From: Sipunculus nudus
Taxonomy: Eukaryota; Annelida; Sipuncula; Golfingiida; Sipunculidae
DNA: 64,000 nt
Direction of reading: 5' to 3'
Assembly: GCA_026874595.1 (NCBI GenBank)
Contig: CM049310.1
Location: forward strand, 40,245,558-40,309,557
Shown: positions 23,464-37,100 of the stretch, piece after piece
How positions within the stretch are numbered: the stretch's first letter is position 1
Layout: each line of letters starts with the position of its first letter
The notes under the pieces: generated by a model
The model's input: the letters and a program-made list of their open reading frames with translations, nothing else
What the model was told of the DNA's origin: nothing
The model's database searches: none
Position numbers and translations under genes: made by a program

Positions 23464-24190
23464 CTTCAGCTGCCATTTTGAATTTCAAAATGGCCGCCAT
23501 TTTCATATATTTTGCCTTTTAATTATCTGGACTCCTGAGCACTGTGCAACATCTATGTTGCGATACCAGGGATTCCATTAAAGCCATTGCCATACTTGCT
23601 ACTAATTTGATTAGGCCGCCATATTGAATTTCAATTTTTTTTAAACTTTGCCCTATATCCGGTCTTCTGAGCACCGTAGAAGGATACAAATGGTAGCAAC
23701 ATCCATGTTTGTGATATCAAGATATAAGTCGAAGCAATTGCCGTATTTTTACATGAATGGCTTGGTCGCCATGTCGAAATTCTAAATGGCAGCCATTTAA
23801 ATCCGCATTTGATTATATCAGAATAAGATATATACAGTGGAACCCCACATTTTTCACCACCTTTGGGACTATACAAAGCGGTCGTAATTTTGAGGTTTTC
23901 CTATTTTTTGAAATTCTAAGATCATATATTCGGGACCAGGAAAGATATTCATAATTATGGGGGTGGTCTCAATTGTGGGGTGGCCGCTAGGCGGGGTTCT
24001 ACTGTATAAGACTTTAAATTGGTAGCAACATACTTGCTACAAATTGGGTTAAGCCGCAATATTGAATTTCAAAATGGCAACTATTTTAGCACATTTTTCA
24101 TTATATCTATGACCTAAGTATAGAAGCTAGAATAGATACATTGGTAATACCCATGTCAGGGGTTTCATTAAACCCTATCCCGTGCTTGTT
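23464..24190 (+). repeat. Degenerate tandem array of about 170-190 bp units
   Basis: Roughly four units, each with an ATTGAATTTCAAAATGGC block (about 23478, 23620, 24060) and a GGTAGCAACAT block (about 23691, 24020). A pogo-type MITE (23835-24004) interrupts the third unit. Confidence 0.55.
23835..24004. mobile_element. pogo/Tigger-like MITE with TA duplication
   Basis: 170 bp with terminal inverted repeats CAGTGGAACCCC / GGGGTTCTACTG, flanked by TA at 23833-23834 and 24005-24006. The 'CAGTRGAACC' terminus and TA target are those of pogo-group Tc1/mariner derivatives. No coding capacity. Confidence 0.8.
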
Positions 24191-25209
24191 TTTTTTTTTC
24201 TTTTCCTTTTATTAGCTCAGCTGGCTATAAGTCATCTGAGCTATTGTCATGGTCCTTTGTCCGTCGTACCGGCCATCCGTCCGTCCTTTAACAGGGCACG
24301 TTTTGAAACCGTTGGACATACGAATCTGAAATTCGACATACAATTAGATGTCCCCAAAATCTCTTTCCGTATAGAAAATTGAGTCACTACGACTTAGTTC
24401 CTCTGAGATATTAAGGAAATACCTCAATTTTTTCATTAAAAACCAATTGTTACACTTCAAGACCGCATAATATCAAAATCATTAACCTGATATTAATCAT
24501 TTTTAATCTATTCCTCTATATATTTCCTATGTACATACCAGAAATTAGTTCAATATTTTTTTAATTCTTAAAGTTATGCGCCCGAACATAATGCACTTTG
24601 TTAAAAGCAAGAAATATATTTACTCCCTTAACATGAGAATTGCTGAAGCTAGAGATTTTTTGTCAGGGATATAACATTATTCAATCAAGATTCAAATGTG
24701 CGCCCAAAATTAGTTCTGAATTTTGAAAATTTTATAAGTTATTAGCATAAATATAAAACCAGTACCATAAATTTTGACCAACTTTGACCATGGCACACTT
24801 GTTTCCTGTAAGCAATGTTGATATAATTTTCATTTCATGCCCACGGTCAAGGTCACAGGGCCCATCTATTCACAAATTAGTTTATGGATGATAAATTGCT
24901 TTGGCTAGACAGATTGGAGTCAATCTTGATTTATTAATGACCCACCACTAAAGTAAAAAACATTTTGATTTTCAGGGTCCAGAGGTCAAAGAAGAAGGTC
25001 ACAGGAGCCACATCTTTTAAAATGATAGTGGATGCACTGTAAATCAAACTTTCATCCCAAACTTTCTATCTTTCACACATGGCTTACTTTCCCAAAGTGG
25101 AAGATGTTACCTAGTCAGAGGTCAAGGTCACTGGACCCACTTTTTGAAAAAGATTTTGTGACAATGTTACAATAATCGAAATACTGCAAGTTCAAGTTCT
25201 CAGGTTTTT

Positions 25210-27972
25210 AACTCAGCTGACTATAAGTCATCTGAGCTATAGTCGTGGTCCTTTGTCCGTCGGCTGTCCGTCCGTCCGTCCGTTAAACTGGCACGTTTTG
25301 AAACCGTAAGACCTAGGAATCCAAAATTCGGCATAATGTTAGATGTCCCCAAGATCTCCTTCCAAGCCGAAAACTGGGTCTTTGCGACTTCGTTCAATTT
25401 TTTATTAAAAACCTATTTTCACACTTCAGGACTGCCTAATATCAAAACCACTCATCTGTTTTTCCTCATATTTACCATAAACATTCCTCTATATAGTTCC
25501 AATGTACATGCCAGAAATTAGGTCTGTATTATATAATTTAAAAAAGTTATGGGCCCAAACATAATGCATTTTGTAAAAAATCAGGAAAGATATTTGATCA
25601 CTTAACACAAAACATGTTAAAGCTGTGGACTTTTTTTTCCAGTAATTTAACTTTAATTAATAAAAATTAAATTGTATACCCAAAATTAGATCAAAATCTT
25701 TTAAATTTTTTAAAATATTAGCAAAAATAAAAAATTTGTACCTTAAATTTTGCCCAACTTTGACCATGGCACATTTTTTTCCTGTAACTGCTGTGGATTT
25801 AATTTTCACAGCATGTTTTTGTTAGCATTTCATCTGTTAACACTAAAAATTTGAAACCAGTTGATCAAAAACTGTAGATTTTATTCAAGTTTTCAAGGAC
25901 CATGTCACATATTATTTACATCAAGCTAGTGTTATGCAGTTTGCTAGAGCTCAGCTCCCCAGCTTCTGCTCTCAGTTCTTAAAATTTGACATACAGTTAG
26001 ATGTCTCCAAAATCCCCTACCATGCCAAGAATTTGGTCTCTTGGACTTAATTCCTTTAATTCCTTTATTTTTCCATTAAAAACCCATTGTTACACAAGAC
26101 TGCCTAATATCAAAACCACTGATCTGACTTTGATCATATATAATATACATATTTTTCTATACATTCGCTATGCACATGCCAGAAATGTCAGTATTGCGTA
26201 ATTGTTTTAAGTTGTGGGCCCAAACATAATGCGCTTTGTAAAAAATCAAGAAATGTATTTACTCCTTTAACAAGAGGATTGCTAAAGCTAGAGATTTTTT
26301 GTCAGGGGTGCAACATTATTTAATCAAGATTTAATTGAATACCTAAAATTAGTTCTGAATTTTTCAAATTTTATAAGTTATTAGTATAAATATAAAATTA
26401 GTACCTTAAATTTTGCCCAACTTTGACCATGGCACAATTGTTTCCTGTGAGCCCTGTTGATATAATTTTCATATCATGCATACATAAGGGTTTCAGCTTT
26501 TTAGTTTAGAAAGCTGAAAGAAAATGGCCAAAAATTGTAGCTTTTAATAATGTTTTTATGAGACCATGTCAGAACCAGGCTTTCCCAAGCCCGTCTTCAG
26601 TCACCTGTATATTGACCTTATTGGCCTTTCAGCAAATTATGCATGCTTGAGCGAAGTATACACTGGGGCAGCCAGGCAGCTTATGGCCAGCCACAGTTGA
26701 TCCAATTGTCCAATCCAACTTATCTAGTAGTTGTTGTGACCAAAAACATAACAAGAAACTATAACTTAAATTTTTATTGGTTTTTAATAACAAATTAAAG
26801 AAAAATTAATAGAAAAGGAATTTGTTAGTTGATGAGTGACAGGAAATTAACTTGCAGTTACTGATGATAACAATATTGTATGGATGGATAGAATGTCAAG
26901 TATTTCAAATAACACCTTTCTGTCACTTATGGTATTTTTCAGTTCAACTTTTAATGATAACAAAAATAAATCATATTATTCATTACTAATCATTAGGGAT
27001 CATATGAAGGAAATTAATGATAGACAAAGATGCAGTTGATAATATTTATCTAGATTCCTACTGTGTCTAGTGTGTATATTGATGAAAGTAGTCCAAAATG
27101 AATATATTACATTTATTTTTTTTTCAATATAAATAAAAGCCATAAAACCAGGTACTTAAGATCATTATTTAAATTTGTGAATTTTGTATATTCTGGATTC
27201 TCAACATCATTGTTTGGCTAAAACTGAATAAATACCAGACATGGTGCAAATACTTTGCAAATGTATTTGAATACGAATATGAATCATTATAAAATTTCTT
27301 GCATAAGAATTGGAATTCAGGTAAAAATGAAAGTACGGTGAAACCTCGTTGTGTCGAACTCGCTTAAGTCAAAAACCCCGCTTATGTCGAAGTTACAGAC
27401 TCGATATTCCGGACAACTCTAGTTAAATTATAACCAAATAAAACCCGCTTGTGTCGAACCTCGGATGTGTCGAAGTTTTCTGAGGGTCCCTTCAACTTCG
27501 ACACAACGAGGTTTCACTGTATTTGAATACCAGTGCAAATACTTTCAAAATGTATTCATGAATGCATTCATGAATATATTCTATAATATTATTTTAATAA
27601 TCATTTCAGTTATATTTTATTTTTAAAAAATCACGATTCTCTTATTATTTTAATAAAAATTATATTTGGCACAATATTTGTTATTAAATTTTAATAAATA
27701 GTTAAACTCATATTATAAGTGCTGCTTATAAGTTATATGGCCGTGTCAAAATCTGTGTGACAATAGCACTCAATTTGTCAATAAAATAAATGAAATCAAT
27801 CCTCTTCCCTGTCTTCAAAGATAATATCAAAATCATACAGAAGCTAAACACCAACAATTCATGATAATAAAGCTTTTATTTATTACCACACAAAAACAGC
27901 ATGTGCCTCATTTCAAAATCATATTTTTATCATATATAACAGCTGAGCGCTGTGACCCATGGGTCCCTTGTT
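25210..27972 (+). mobile_element. Family 1 repeat 'copy b', near full length, 2763 bp
   Basis: Starts AACTCAGCTGACTATAAGTC after five T, ends GACCCATGGGTCCCTTGTT before T. The 5' GCTCAGCTG-type motif is inverted in CAGCTGAGCG at about 27942-27951, giving an asymmetric terminal inverted repeat. A close relative, 49382-51209, shares its internal order. It carries a MITE at 27336-27519. No Rep/helicase gene, so it would depend on an autonomous partner if mobile. Confidence 0.72.
27336..27519. mobile_element. pogo/Tigger-like MITE inside copy b
   Basis: 184 bp, termini CGGTGAAACCTCGTTGTGTC and its inverse ending GAGGTTTCACTG, flanked by TA (27334-27335 and 27520-27521). The related element at 49382-51209 has the empty site with a single TA at 50634-50635. 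Internal sequence includes further inverted GTCGAA motifs. No coding capacity. Confidence 0.88.
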
Positions 27973-28615
27973 TTTTTGGACAAAAGGTCATTGGTTAAGG
28001 TCACAGGACCGTCAAGGTTACTGGACCCACTTTTTTAAAAAAGATTTAGTTACAATGTTACAACAATCGAAATGCTGCAAGTTTAAGTTCTCAGATTTTT
28101 TTGACAAAAGATTATTGGTTATGGTCACAGGACCGTCATTCTGAAAAATTTCTTTTAAAATATCCTTATTGAAAAAATTCAGCTGAGCGTCGAGACCCCG
28201 GTGTTCCTGTTTTTTTTTATAAAAAAAAGTTCCAAAACACAGATCCCACAGCACATATACTTCATTTTGTTTACATCTACATGTTTATAACATGTGAGGG
28301 GCCTGCGAAGATAATCCAAACACATTCAACAAGGACATCTGGCAGCATGTCTGATCAACCAAAGTTTTGTAAATGGTGTTTTGCAATTAGTGACCTTTCA
28401 ATTTTGGCACAAATATAAAACCAACCACCTTAGGTTTTTCTGTTTGTCAACACGGGCACATGTAACCTGTTTACTAACAGCTTGTTGATAATTAAACTCA
28501 TATATACATCCATTAGGCATTACAAGAACTTTTCTTAATATGAATTACCTATAGTTCATTAATATGTATGCAGTGTAAGTCAGAAAAAATCACAAATTTT
28601 ACAGAAAAGATACGT

Positions 28616-28804
28616 TTAATCTTCTTCCTCCTCAGCTTTAAGAGTAAGAACGGCATCAGCGAGTTTCTGGTATTGATCTAACGAGTTGAACACTTGGGCA
28701 CTGATCCGGACCCACCCGGTTTTCTGGATCCAAAACACCAATGTGTTTATGTTGAAGCGTGACCGTAAGGTCTCCGTGAGGATCCTCACATTAATATCCT
28801 CAGC
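28616..28804 (-). CDS. Aminotransferase coding exon 8 (C-terminus)
   Basis: Acceptor TTTACAG, phase 0. It encodes [20 protein letters not shown], then [20 protein letters not shown], the small C-terminal domain of class V enzymes with the 'R.S...YN' type strand, and an acidic tail ending at TAA (28616-28618). Confidence 0.92.
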   Translation of the reverse strand, partial: AEDINVRILTETLRSRFNINTLVFWIQKTGWVRISAQVFNSLDQYQKLADAVLTLKAEEEED

Positions 28805-31800
28805 CTGTAAAGGATTAAAAAATAAAATGTAATATGTATCCAATTACACATCCGCAAAGACCACTCATAAAACAGGACTACCAATGTGGCTGCGGTGCAC
28901 TGAAAGGTTGGAAGAATAACTGTCTACCAGATGTCTGGACAATAGTGCACCTTAAAAAAAATGTTTCAGCCGAGGAGAATGGGTCATTATCAGGTATTAG
29001 TCAAGTTATCACCCAGACAGCTGTTCTTGGCAGGGTACCAATGTACATAACTCCTTTTGGTGGAGGTCCATGGCATCCGTGCCTTTTGAGAGCGATGTAC
29101 AGAATGAAATTCAGTGGAGCATTGTTAATTCGAAAAGCTCTTGGGAGTGAGTTTGTGTTTTGATAAACCTGTTTTTGAATTAACGTTTTACCAATATTGC
29201 TAATCTGCCGCCAAGCACAGGACTCTATCAGAGATTAACAAAAGCTAGTCCCAAAATAAACATTGGCAACAGCATTTCTTTTAGGTTTTCCATCATTTCA
29301 ATCAATCTTTCATGTGAATTACCTAGAAATCATTGCTAAATGACCCTTGAAAATCAAAATACATTTTATTGTTGAATATTTTTTATTTGTTTGGATTTAG
29401 GAAAAACGGTTAAAATTTCAGTTCTCAGTTTTGATTTTCAGACAAATAATATTTCGGACAACTGTATATTAAGTCTGTGACTGTATGAGGAGCTATATGG
29501 CAGATTAACTCTCAGTTTTGCAAATTCCATTCATTATTACATTGATTGGTAAGGACATTCCCAGAGCTTACTCAACATAATGAGTTAGGAACTGACAGAG
29601 CATATCCGGAAGTCTACAAATGTTACATACTGGTAGTGTATGAATTAAGAGTCTAAATTACATAAATCATTGTGGGAGTATTGATATTAGTAAGAATAGT
29701 ATAACATGTTTCTTTTAATAATGTATTTAATAGCAAAAGTTTAAGCTAGAGATCAGTGAAAAGATTGACTGATTTCAATATACAGCAAAATCTGCAGGTT
29801 TGTTTATAATTTCAGATGATCAGATGTGTCTCACATTGAATATTCTTAAGTTTATATCAAATATTTATTTCTATTGTGTGCTCCTTTACATTTTAAAGTT
29901 TAATAAAGGTTTTCTACCATCTCTAATAAATAATTTATTTTCTGTTAATACCAATATTCATAATACCTGACAATAAAAACATTTATATGTACCAGTCAGC
30001 AGAGGTGCAGCAATGTATAGAACTCTATAGAATTCTTACAGATCATAATTCGATACTGCCATTTCTATCTCAAAATAAAAACTCTTAAGTTTAATATTAG
30101 GCCTGCACAAGGCTTTCAGCTACTCAAATTTTTTTCCCTTTAACTGTGCAATATATCCTGTTATCCTCTGAATAATATATGTAATGTAAATAATGATGGC
30201 GTAGTCGAACCCCATTTGATTAATGGCATAAAGTTTATATTTGCTTGTAAAGTACGGAAATCATCCGAATGTTTGTATTCCGCAATGGTTAATAAAGTAA
30301 TAAAGTAAAGAAAGTGTCAGTCCGTCAACTTTACATTGAAAACAAGTGACTCAGGGGTCATGACGCTCAACTGAATTCAACTGTCGCAATCAGAGGATAT
30401 GGGTAACAGAGACCTAATTTCTGGTTTCCAAGAAGATTTTTCACTGACCTCCCTGGATGTCAAGTTATAAGATTCTAGGTGCAATTTCAATGATTTGTGC
30501 CCTGTTAACAGGCGACCGCAATTTTGAAGGTCAGTTTTTATTACCTCCCTGGATGTCAAGTTAGAAGGTTCCAGGTCCAGTGGTTACGATTTGTGCCTTG
30601 TTAACGGACGGACGCCGGACAAAGGGTTATCGCTAAAGCTCAGATGACTTTCAGTATAATAAAATATACTGAAATATAGTAAAATAAAACTAATGACCCC
30701 ACCTCTCATTACATTTGCATAACTTACCATATCCCTGTCTTTCACATAGTCATCAACAATCTTCATTTTAGGTAGGGCTATTAAACGTAGGAAGGGTGCC
30801 TCCATGTCAGCTGGTATCGGGAACTTGTCAGTGCCCCAGGCTCTGGTGAGGAGGTCCACTGCCTGGCTGATGAGGTCAGTGTTGTAGGCTGATGTCTTCT
30901 CCTGTAAAACAAAACAAGTGACCCATGGGTCATGAAGCTCAGCCGACTGACATGTTGATAATATGTCCTTGCACAGACAACTAATGAAGATAGGTGGCAT
31001 CATTGTTTATGCATATTAGCTTAAGTTCATCAAGACCCAACCCATGAAAACAAATTTGATGACAATCCAACCAGCCTTTCATGAGGAACCTGGCAATTTG
31101 TGTGTATTTTGCATTATTTCTGGGATGCTCAAACATACCCAAAAACTCGGAGAATATAGGTCACTGTGACCCAATTTCAGGTTTCTTGGGAGAACTTTTG
31201 AGGAACTCTCAAGTAGTCAGGTGGCTTAGCGTTAGATTTTGGCCATATCGTTACAGACCGGATAAAAGCACCAATGTTTGTATATGGATAGAGTACACCA
31301 AAACGGATGATTTCAGAGGGGGTGCCCTCATGGAATACCTACGAGATAAGTTTTAGAGCCTGAAAACCATCTGCGCCTTGCGTATCACAGTACCCTCTTT
31401 TCGCATGAAAATGAAGAGGGGTAGGGAAGGAAAAAAAACCTTAGATCCACTGCGGTTTAATTAAATATAGTTAATTATATACCAAAAGAAAGCCAAAGAA
31501 GTGTTCTTTCTATCATTATCATTTACATTGTTATATTATACACCTGCAGCCCAAAAAGTGTAGAATGGTCACGTGACAATACAGTTTCTCAAATTAGAGA
31601 CTGGGAAAGCTACATGCAAACATTAAACGAAGATATTAAGTATATAAACGAAAAAATGTGAAAATATTTTTCTTGTTTACTATTGTTGAGTTTGTGATTC
31701 AGTTTTTGGGAGAGTATTAAATGTTTATGATAACGGATAGTTGCCTTAGCGACTCCTGGTGTTTGAACTAAATATGACCGATAAACCATATTTCTGATAA

Positions 31801-34090
31801 AAATCAACCTTACATTAATATTTTTGTTTGTTCTTTGCAACGGATCTCTGTAAATCGTTGCCAATTTAAAATGTAAATTTCTGGGCCAGCAAAATTGATT
31901 TTTATTAGAATTATTTTATTAACTATCATAACCGCCATGTTACAAGATTGCGAGCACATTCCGAATAATATGTTGACAAGTTACCACTTATACATCACCT
32001 ATTTCTGAATTCAATACAAATTAAAATATTACGTAGAAATAAAATCCTTCAGACTGCATTATTAAATAAACCGACAATATTGTTAAAGCCAAAAGGTTAC
32101 AATACAATATATTAGTTGTACTGGCACATTCTGGAACACAATTTGGGTAGTTACATTTGCAAAGGGGTGTACGATCAAGATTTGCTTTTAGTCATGTGGT
32201 TTGGCGTCAAGTTTGGACCATAACGTTTAAGATCGGATAAAAGCACAAAACTTTGAAAGTGGATAGAGTACATCCAGGGGGTTGATTTAAGAGGAGGTCC
32301 TCAGGTGAAGTATATACTAGTTTCCTTTTTTAGCGCCGAAACCTATTTGGCCCTTGCTCACCGAAATAACAATATTTAGCCTAAAAATATGAAGGGTCAG
32401 AGAAAGAAAAATCATCAATTTTGGATAGAAATATTGCAAATTATATACTTAATTAAAGACAAAGAAAAATACATTCCAGTCCAATATGTTTAATTTTTTA
32501 TGTGCACAAGAAGCCAACTTAACACCAAAGGTCAGGTGTTTATGACAGATCTCAAAATGGCGGTCATCAACCATGATGAAAATGTGACACAAAATGTTTT
32601 AGTGAAGAGGAACAATTATTAACATAGTTTTTGTTTAATAATTCCTTATATATTTTGCCAGAGTTGGAGAGAATTGTCTATTACAAATTATTGATAATTG
32701 TCTTTGCGGTCATTGTAGTTGAATTCAATTTGGAATGCAGACTTCGCATATAGTCATTATACGCTAAAATGCCATAGCAAAATATCATTCTACACTTATC
32801 CTGTCATGTTCTTTATGAGCCGGAAATTATGCGTTCTACATGATTTAATTGCATATGAATAAATATATCCCGTCTTTTAGTCTTCTTGGTATATTGTAAT
32901 ACTTTTTACAATAAATCTTGCATTTTTGTTATGTAGCAAACTGTCTTGTTTATATAGTGGTTTTCTACATTGGCTAAATTTATATGGTGTTACTTAGTTG
33001 TTCATTATTTCATCTAGAGACCATGTCCTGTAGAATATTAACCTACATTTCTTATTCCTTTCTTATTCCTGTATCCTATAACTAGCTATTTAACTTCATA
33101 CCTGTTTTCTTTTTTATTTTTGGAATATAAAAATAAATACCATAGAAACATGATTCATTTTTTCTATATTATATGCAAGCATGCGGTTTAAACAATTTCA
33201 TAGGCCATACTATTTCCCGTATGATGTAACAAATACCTTTATGAAATGATTTTATCGCAAACAAGATGTCTAGTTTGAACTATAGACAACAAGTTTGAAA
33301 GTATATGTCTGAATAACAAAATCGACCTATTATATTCCAAATCAAATATATGTGTTATCTGTATCTCCAAACACTCTCTGAAATTCACCATAAAGGGTCT
33401 TAGGTTTAGGAATCCATCAATAACAAACATCTCTGAACAACAAAATGTGTAGGGAAACCTAAGACAAAGCCCCCTTTTCCAGATAGATATGTCGTGTTTG
33501 CTTCTAGACAGAACTTTAGACTTGCACTAAAATGGCGGTCTCAGCATTATAATACAACCTAAGCATATTCATATTTTATATATTAATAATATTAAATATT
33601 TTATAATCATAAACAATTAAAATTAACTCAGTCGGACATTTTCTCCAATGTTTAAACAATTTCGAATGTAAAACTTGGTCTAAACAACGCTTATCGATAA
33701 TATTCTGACATTTTTTTATAGAGACATCTTTATTCTAAACGAATTAAAACACCCAGCTGATCTTCATAAGTCCTCATTGACTTGTACTCTAAAGTTATCC
33801 CAAGTCTCACAGTGCATATAGATCTGAACAAAGCCACAAGCCAGATTTGTCATTTCAGTTAAATATTATTTAGGATAAGTGTAAACAAATGCTGCTTTAT
33901 GTTTCAATTCTGAGAATTGTCTCTATTGCCTCTGTATCATTTATCGTGACTGAGATGCGTTAATGCGCAGTGCAAAAAAAATGGTCCAATCCATGTAGAA
34001 TGCCAATGTAAACACCAATCATGCACTGAATTACCCAGATCGCACCTATACTAGTATGATCTTTATCACCCAAACAATTTTGCAGTATTG

Positions 34091-34157
<67 letters not shown>

Positions 34158-37100
34158 TATATCTGAAAAGCTGAGCTCCAATATTTAAATTACACTCTCA
34201 ACCCATAAAAATTACATCAGCAGATGACTAAATGCCATAGATTTCCGTCGTATTGAACCTTGATCTATATTGCTACTATCAATAATTATACTGCAATTTA
34301 TTAATTTCTTTGAAATGTTATAATTCCAAATAGATATAATACCCAACAGGTGTTCATTGGCGTATTATATAAGTCCATATATTAGACTCGCTAAGTCAAT
34401 GGATTTGCTTGTAGCCCTTTTCTCTCCAGATAGATATTATTTTTGATAAGTGTAAACATATATTGCTTCATGGCACATTTTCATTAAAGCATTTACCATA
34501 TTCTATAAGCGATATGTGTTTGTGCCTTGATTATTAATGATCAAAGGTGTGGACAATTAAATAAATTGTTTCAATCACCTGGGTTCTTCGTCAATACGAC
34601 TTGGATATAGATTTCGAAAGGGTTGGTTTCACTGGAAAAGTGTATATATATTAGTACATTCCCTATATATTTCAATTATATGGGTGTGAATCCTTATAAT
34701 TCTAATATTTATGCAATATTAATTGTTATTGAAATGATATATATCTTAACTTTTTCAATATTTTCTTCAGAACATGAGGGCATTTTAACACACTCACAGG
34801 ATACAATTTCACATCAATGGATGACGTGACCTTTTGACCTCTGGCGACCTACAATTATACTTTAACATGATTTTCGTCACAATTTCTACGACAAACGTCA
34901 TGATATTTCTTAATGGTGTTCTTATTATGTATATTGATTAATTTATATGAGTTTTAGAGTCAATTGAGTTAACAACATTCCGTTTATTGTTGTAAACTTG
35001 TGAAATTTTACGTAAAATCCTGTTATTTTGGACTCGGGCCTGCTGAAAGAACCAGAAACCGAGTTCGGGGGTCATCCCCTCCAGAATGATCAGGATCGAC
35101 CTGTAGATACTTCATACCAAATTTGGTGCTTTTATCCGGCGTGTAACGATAATTCCGTTAAGCCACCTGACTACAGGATGTTAAGTTGAAAGATTCTGGG
35201 CCCCATGGTTATGATTTGTGCCCTACTTTGGTATCAAATTTTCAATTATTCTGAGGGGTGCTTATATGCCCCATAGCTCAGAAAATGTGGGTAACAGATA
35301 CCTTAATTCACGTTTCCAATGAGCCTTTTGACAGATCTCCCTGGATGTCAAGTTTGAAGATTCTAGGACCAATGGTTACAATTTGGGCCCTGTTAAGGGA
35401 CGACCGCATCTTTGAAGGTCTCATAAAGAGGCCTAGCGAAAAAAAGGGTTAAATTTTGTTTAAAATTTAGGTGGTGCCACCAGTCCACAAGAACTGATGA
35501 AACACTCCATGATGAATATGCATGCAAAGAATCAGGGTGATTAATACAATAGTTGTTCAGATACTTGAGCTTTTGTATCAAATTTTTAGTTATTCTGGGG
35601 GGGGGGGGGGGGTACTTCGGAGCCCCATAGCGTGAAGAATATGGGTAACAGAGACCTAATTCCAGGTTTTCAAGAAGACTTTTCATGGACCTCTCTGAAT
35701 GTAAAGTGAGAAGATTCCAGGTCCAGCTGTTACGATTGATGCCCTGTTAAAAGATGACGGCTTCTTTTGAGGTCATAAAAATACAGAAAAAAAATCGTAC
35801 AAAATCGAAAAAATACAGTTGGCGCCACCAGTCTGCAGAAACTGATTAAACACTCCATGATCAATATCCATGCAAAGAATCATGGTGATCAATGCATTAG
35901 TTGTTCAGATATTTGAGCTTTTGTATCATATTTTTCATTATTCTGGGGGGTACTTCGGAGCCCCATAGCGTGAAGAATATGGGTAACAGAGACCTAATTC
36001 CAGGTTTTCAAGAAGACTTTTCGTGGACCTCTTGGATGTAAAGTGAGAAAATTCCAGGTCTAGCTGTTACGATTTGTGCCCTGTTAAAAGATGACGGCAT
36101 CTTTTGAGGTCTTAAAAAAAGAGAAAAAAAATCGTAAAAAATCGAAAAACTACAGGTGGCGTCACCAGTCTGCAGAAACTCGTGAAACGCTCCATGATCA
36201 ATATCCATGCAAAGAATCATGGTAATCAGTGCATTAGTTGTTAAGATATTTGAGCTTTTGTATCATTTTTTTCATTATTCTGGGGGGTACTTCGGAGCCC
36301 CATAGCGTGAAGAATATGGGTAACAAAGACCTAATTCCAGGTTTCCAAGGAGATTTTTCATAAACCTCTCTGGATGTAAAGTTATTAGATTCCAGGTCCA
36401 GTGGTTACGATTTGTGCCTTGTTAACGGACAGATGGCCGAACGGACGACGGACAAAGAGTGATCACTATAGCTCAGATGACTAAAGCCCCGTTCCCACTT
36501 TCACGAATTTGACGCCGAATCGCCACTATGTTGAATTCGTGGGATTCGTGGGCAATCGGCCTGTCGAGTGATAAAAATTCCATCACGACCAGGATATTGT
36601 ACGAAAGGAGTACGATGCCAGTACGATTGGCTACGACAGTGACACGAAGCCAGCACGATATGACACGTCACTTTTAAGAATGTTCACGGCTCTGTGACGA
36701 CGTCTAAGATACTGGTACGATATTTCCACGATTGATCTGCGACTTGTGGACGATACTCCTACGATCATTCAATTTTGCTACGGATTGTTAGATAGCTATA
36801 TATGTGATATATATCTATTGTAATATCACAAAGAAGACGATATTAGTAAAAGGACACCATAACAACACTTTACTCAACTTCTCCATATATTTTAATTTGA
36901 CAAAAGTTATCCAGTTTAAAACACTGAAAATATATGTCTCATTTGATTTGAGTAATTAGACAATTACGACTTACTTATGTGGTGGCAAATGCGACGTTAA
37001 CTTCTTCAAGTCCAAGTAGACGACCGTCTTAATCGGATGTAAAATATCTGTATTCTCAAAATATTGGTTAAAATGTCTTATTGATTCAGCTCTCAATGTG

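Larger units (their letters stand above)
24214..28211 (+). mobile_element. Family 1 repeat 'copy a', split by nested copy b
   Basis: The 5' end is at 24214 (hairpin 24214-24242, then GTCC tetramers); the left part runs to 25209. The right part is 27973-28211, ending CAGCTGAGCGTCGAGACC and TTCCTGTT. The order of its internal blocks is supported by the reverse fragment at 46233-46560, which has no interruption. Non-autonomous; no long reading frame. Confidence 0.65.

Noticed and set aside
28834-29163. Plus-strand frame of 109 codons in the last aminotransferase intron
   Set aside because: No recognisable domain, no splice or promoter context, antisense inside an intron; a chance frame is the simplest reading.
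33960-34181. Tyr/Ile-rich frames here and at 40828-41164, 43139-43405 and 48058-48318
   Set aside because: Translations of (TA)n microsatellites.
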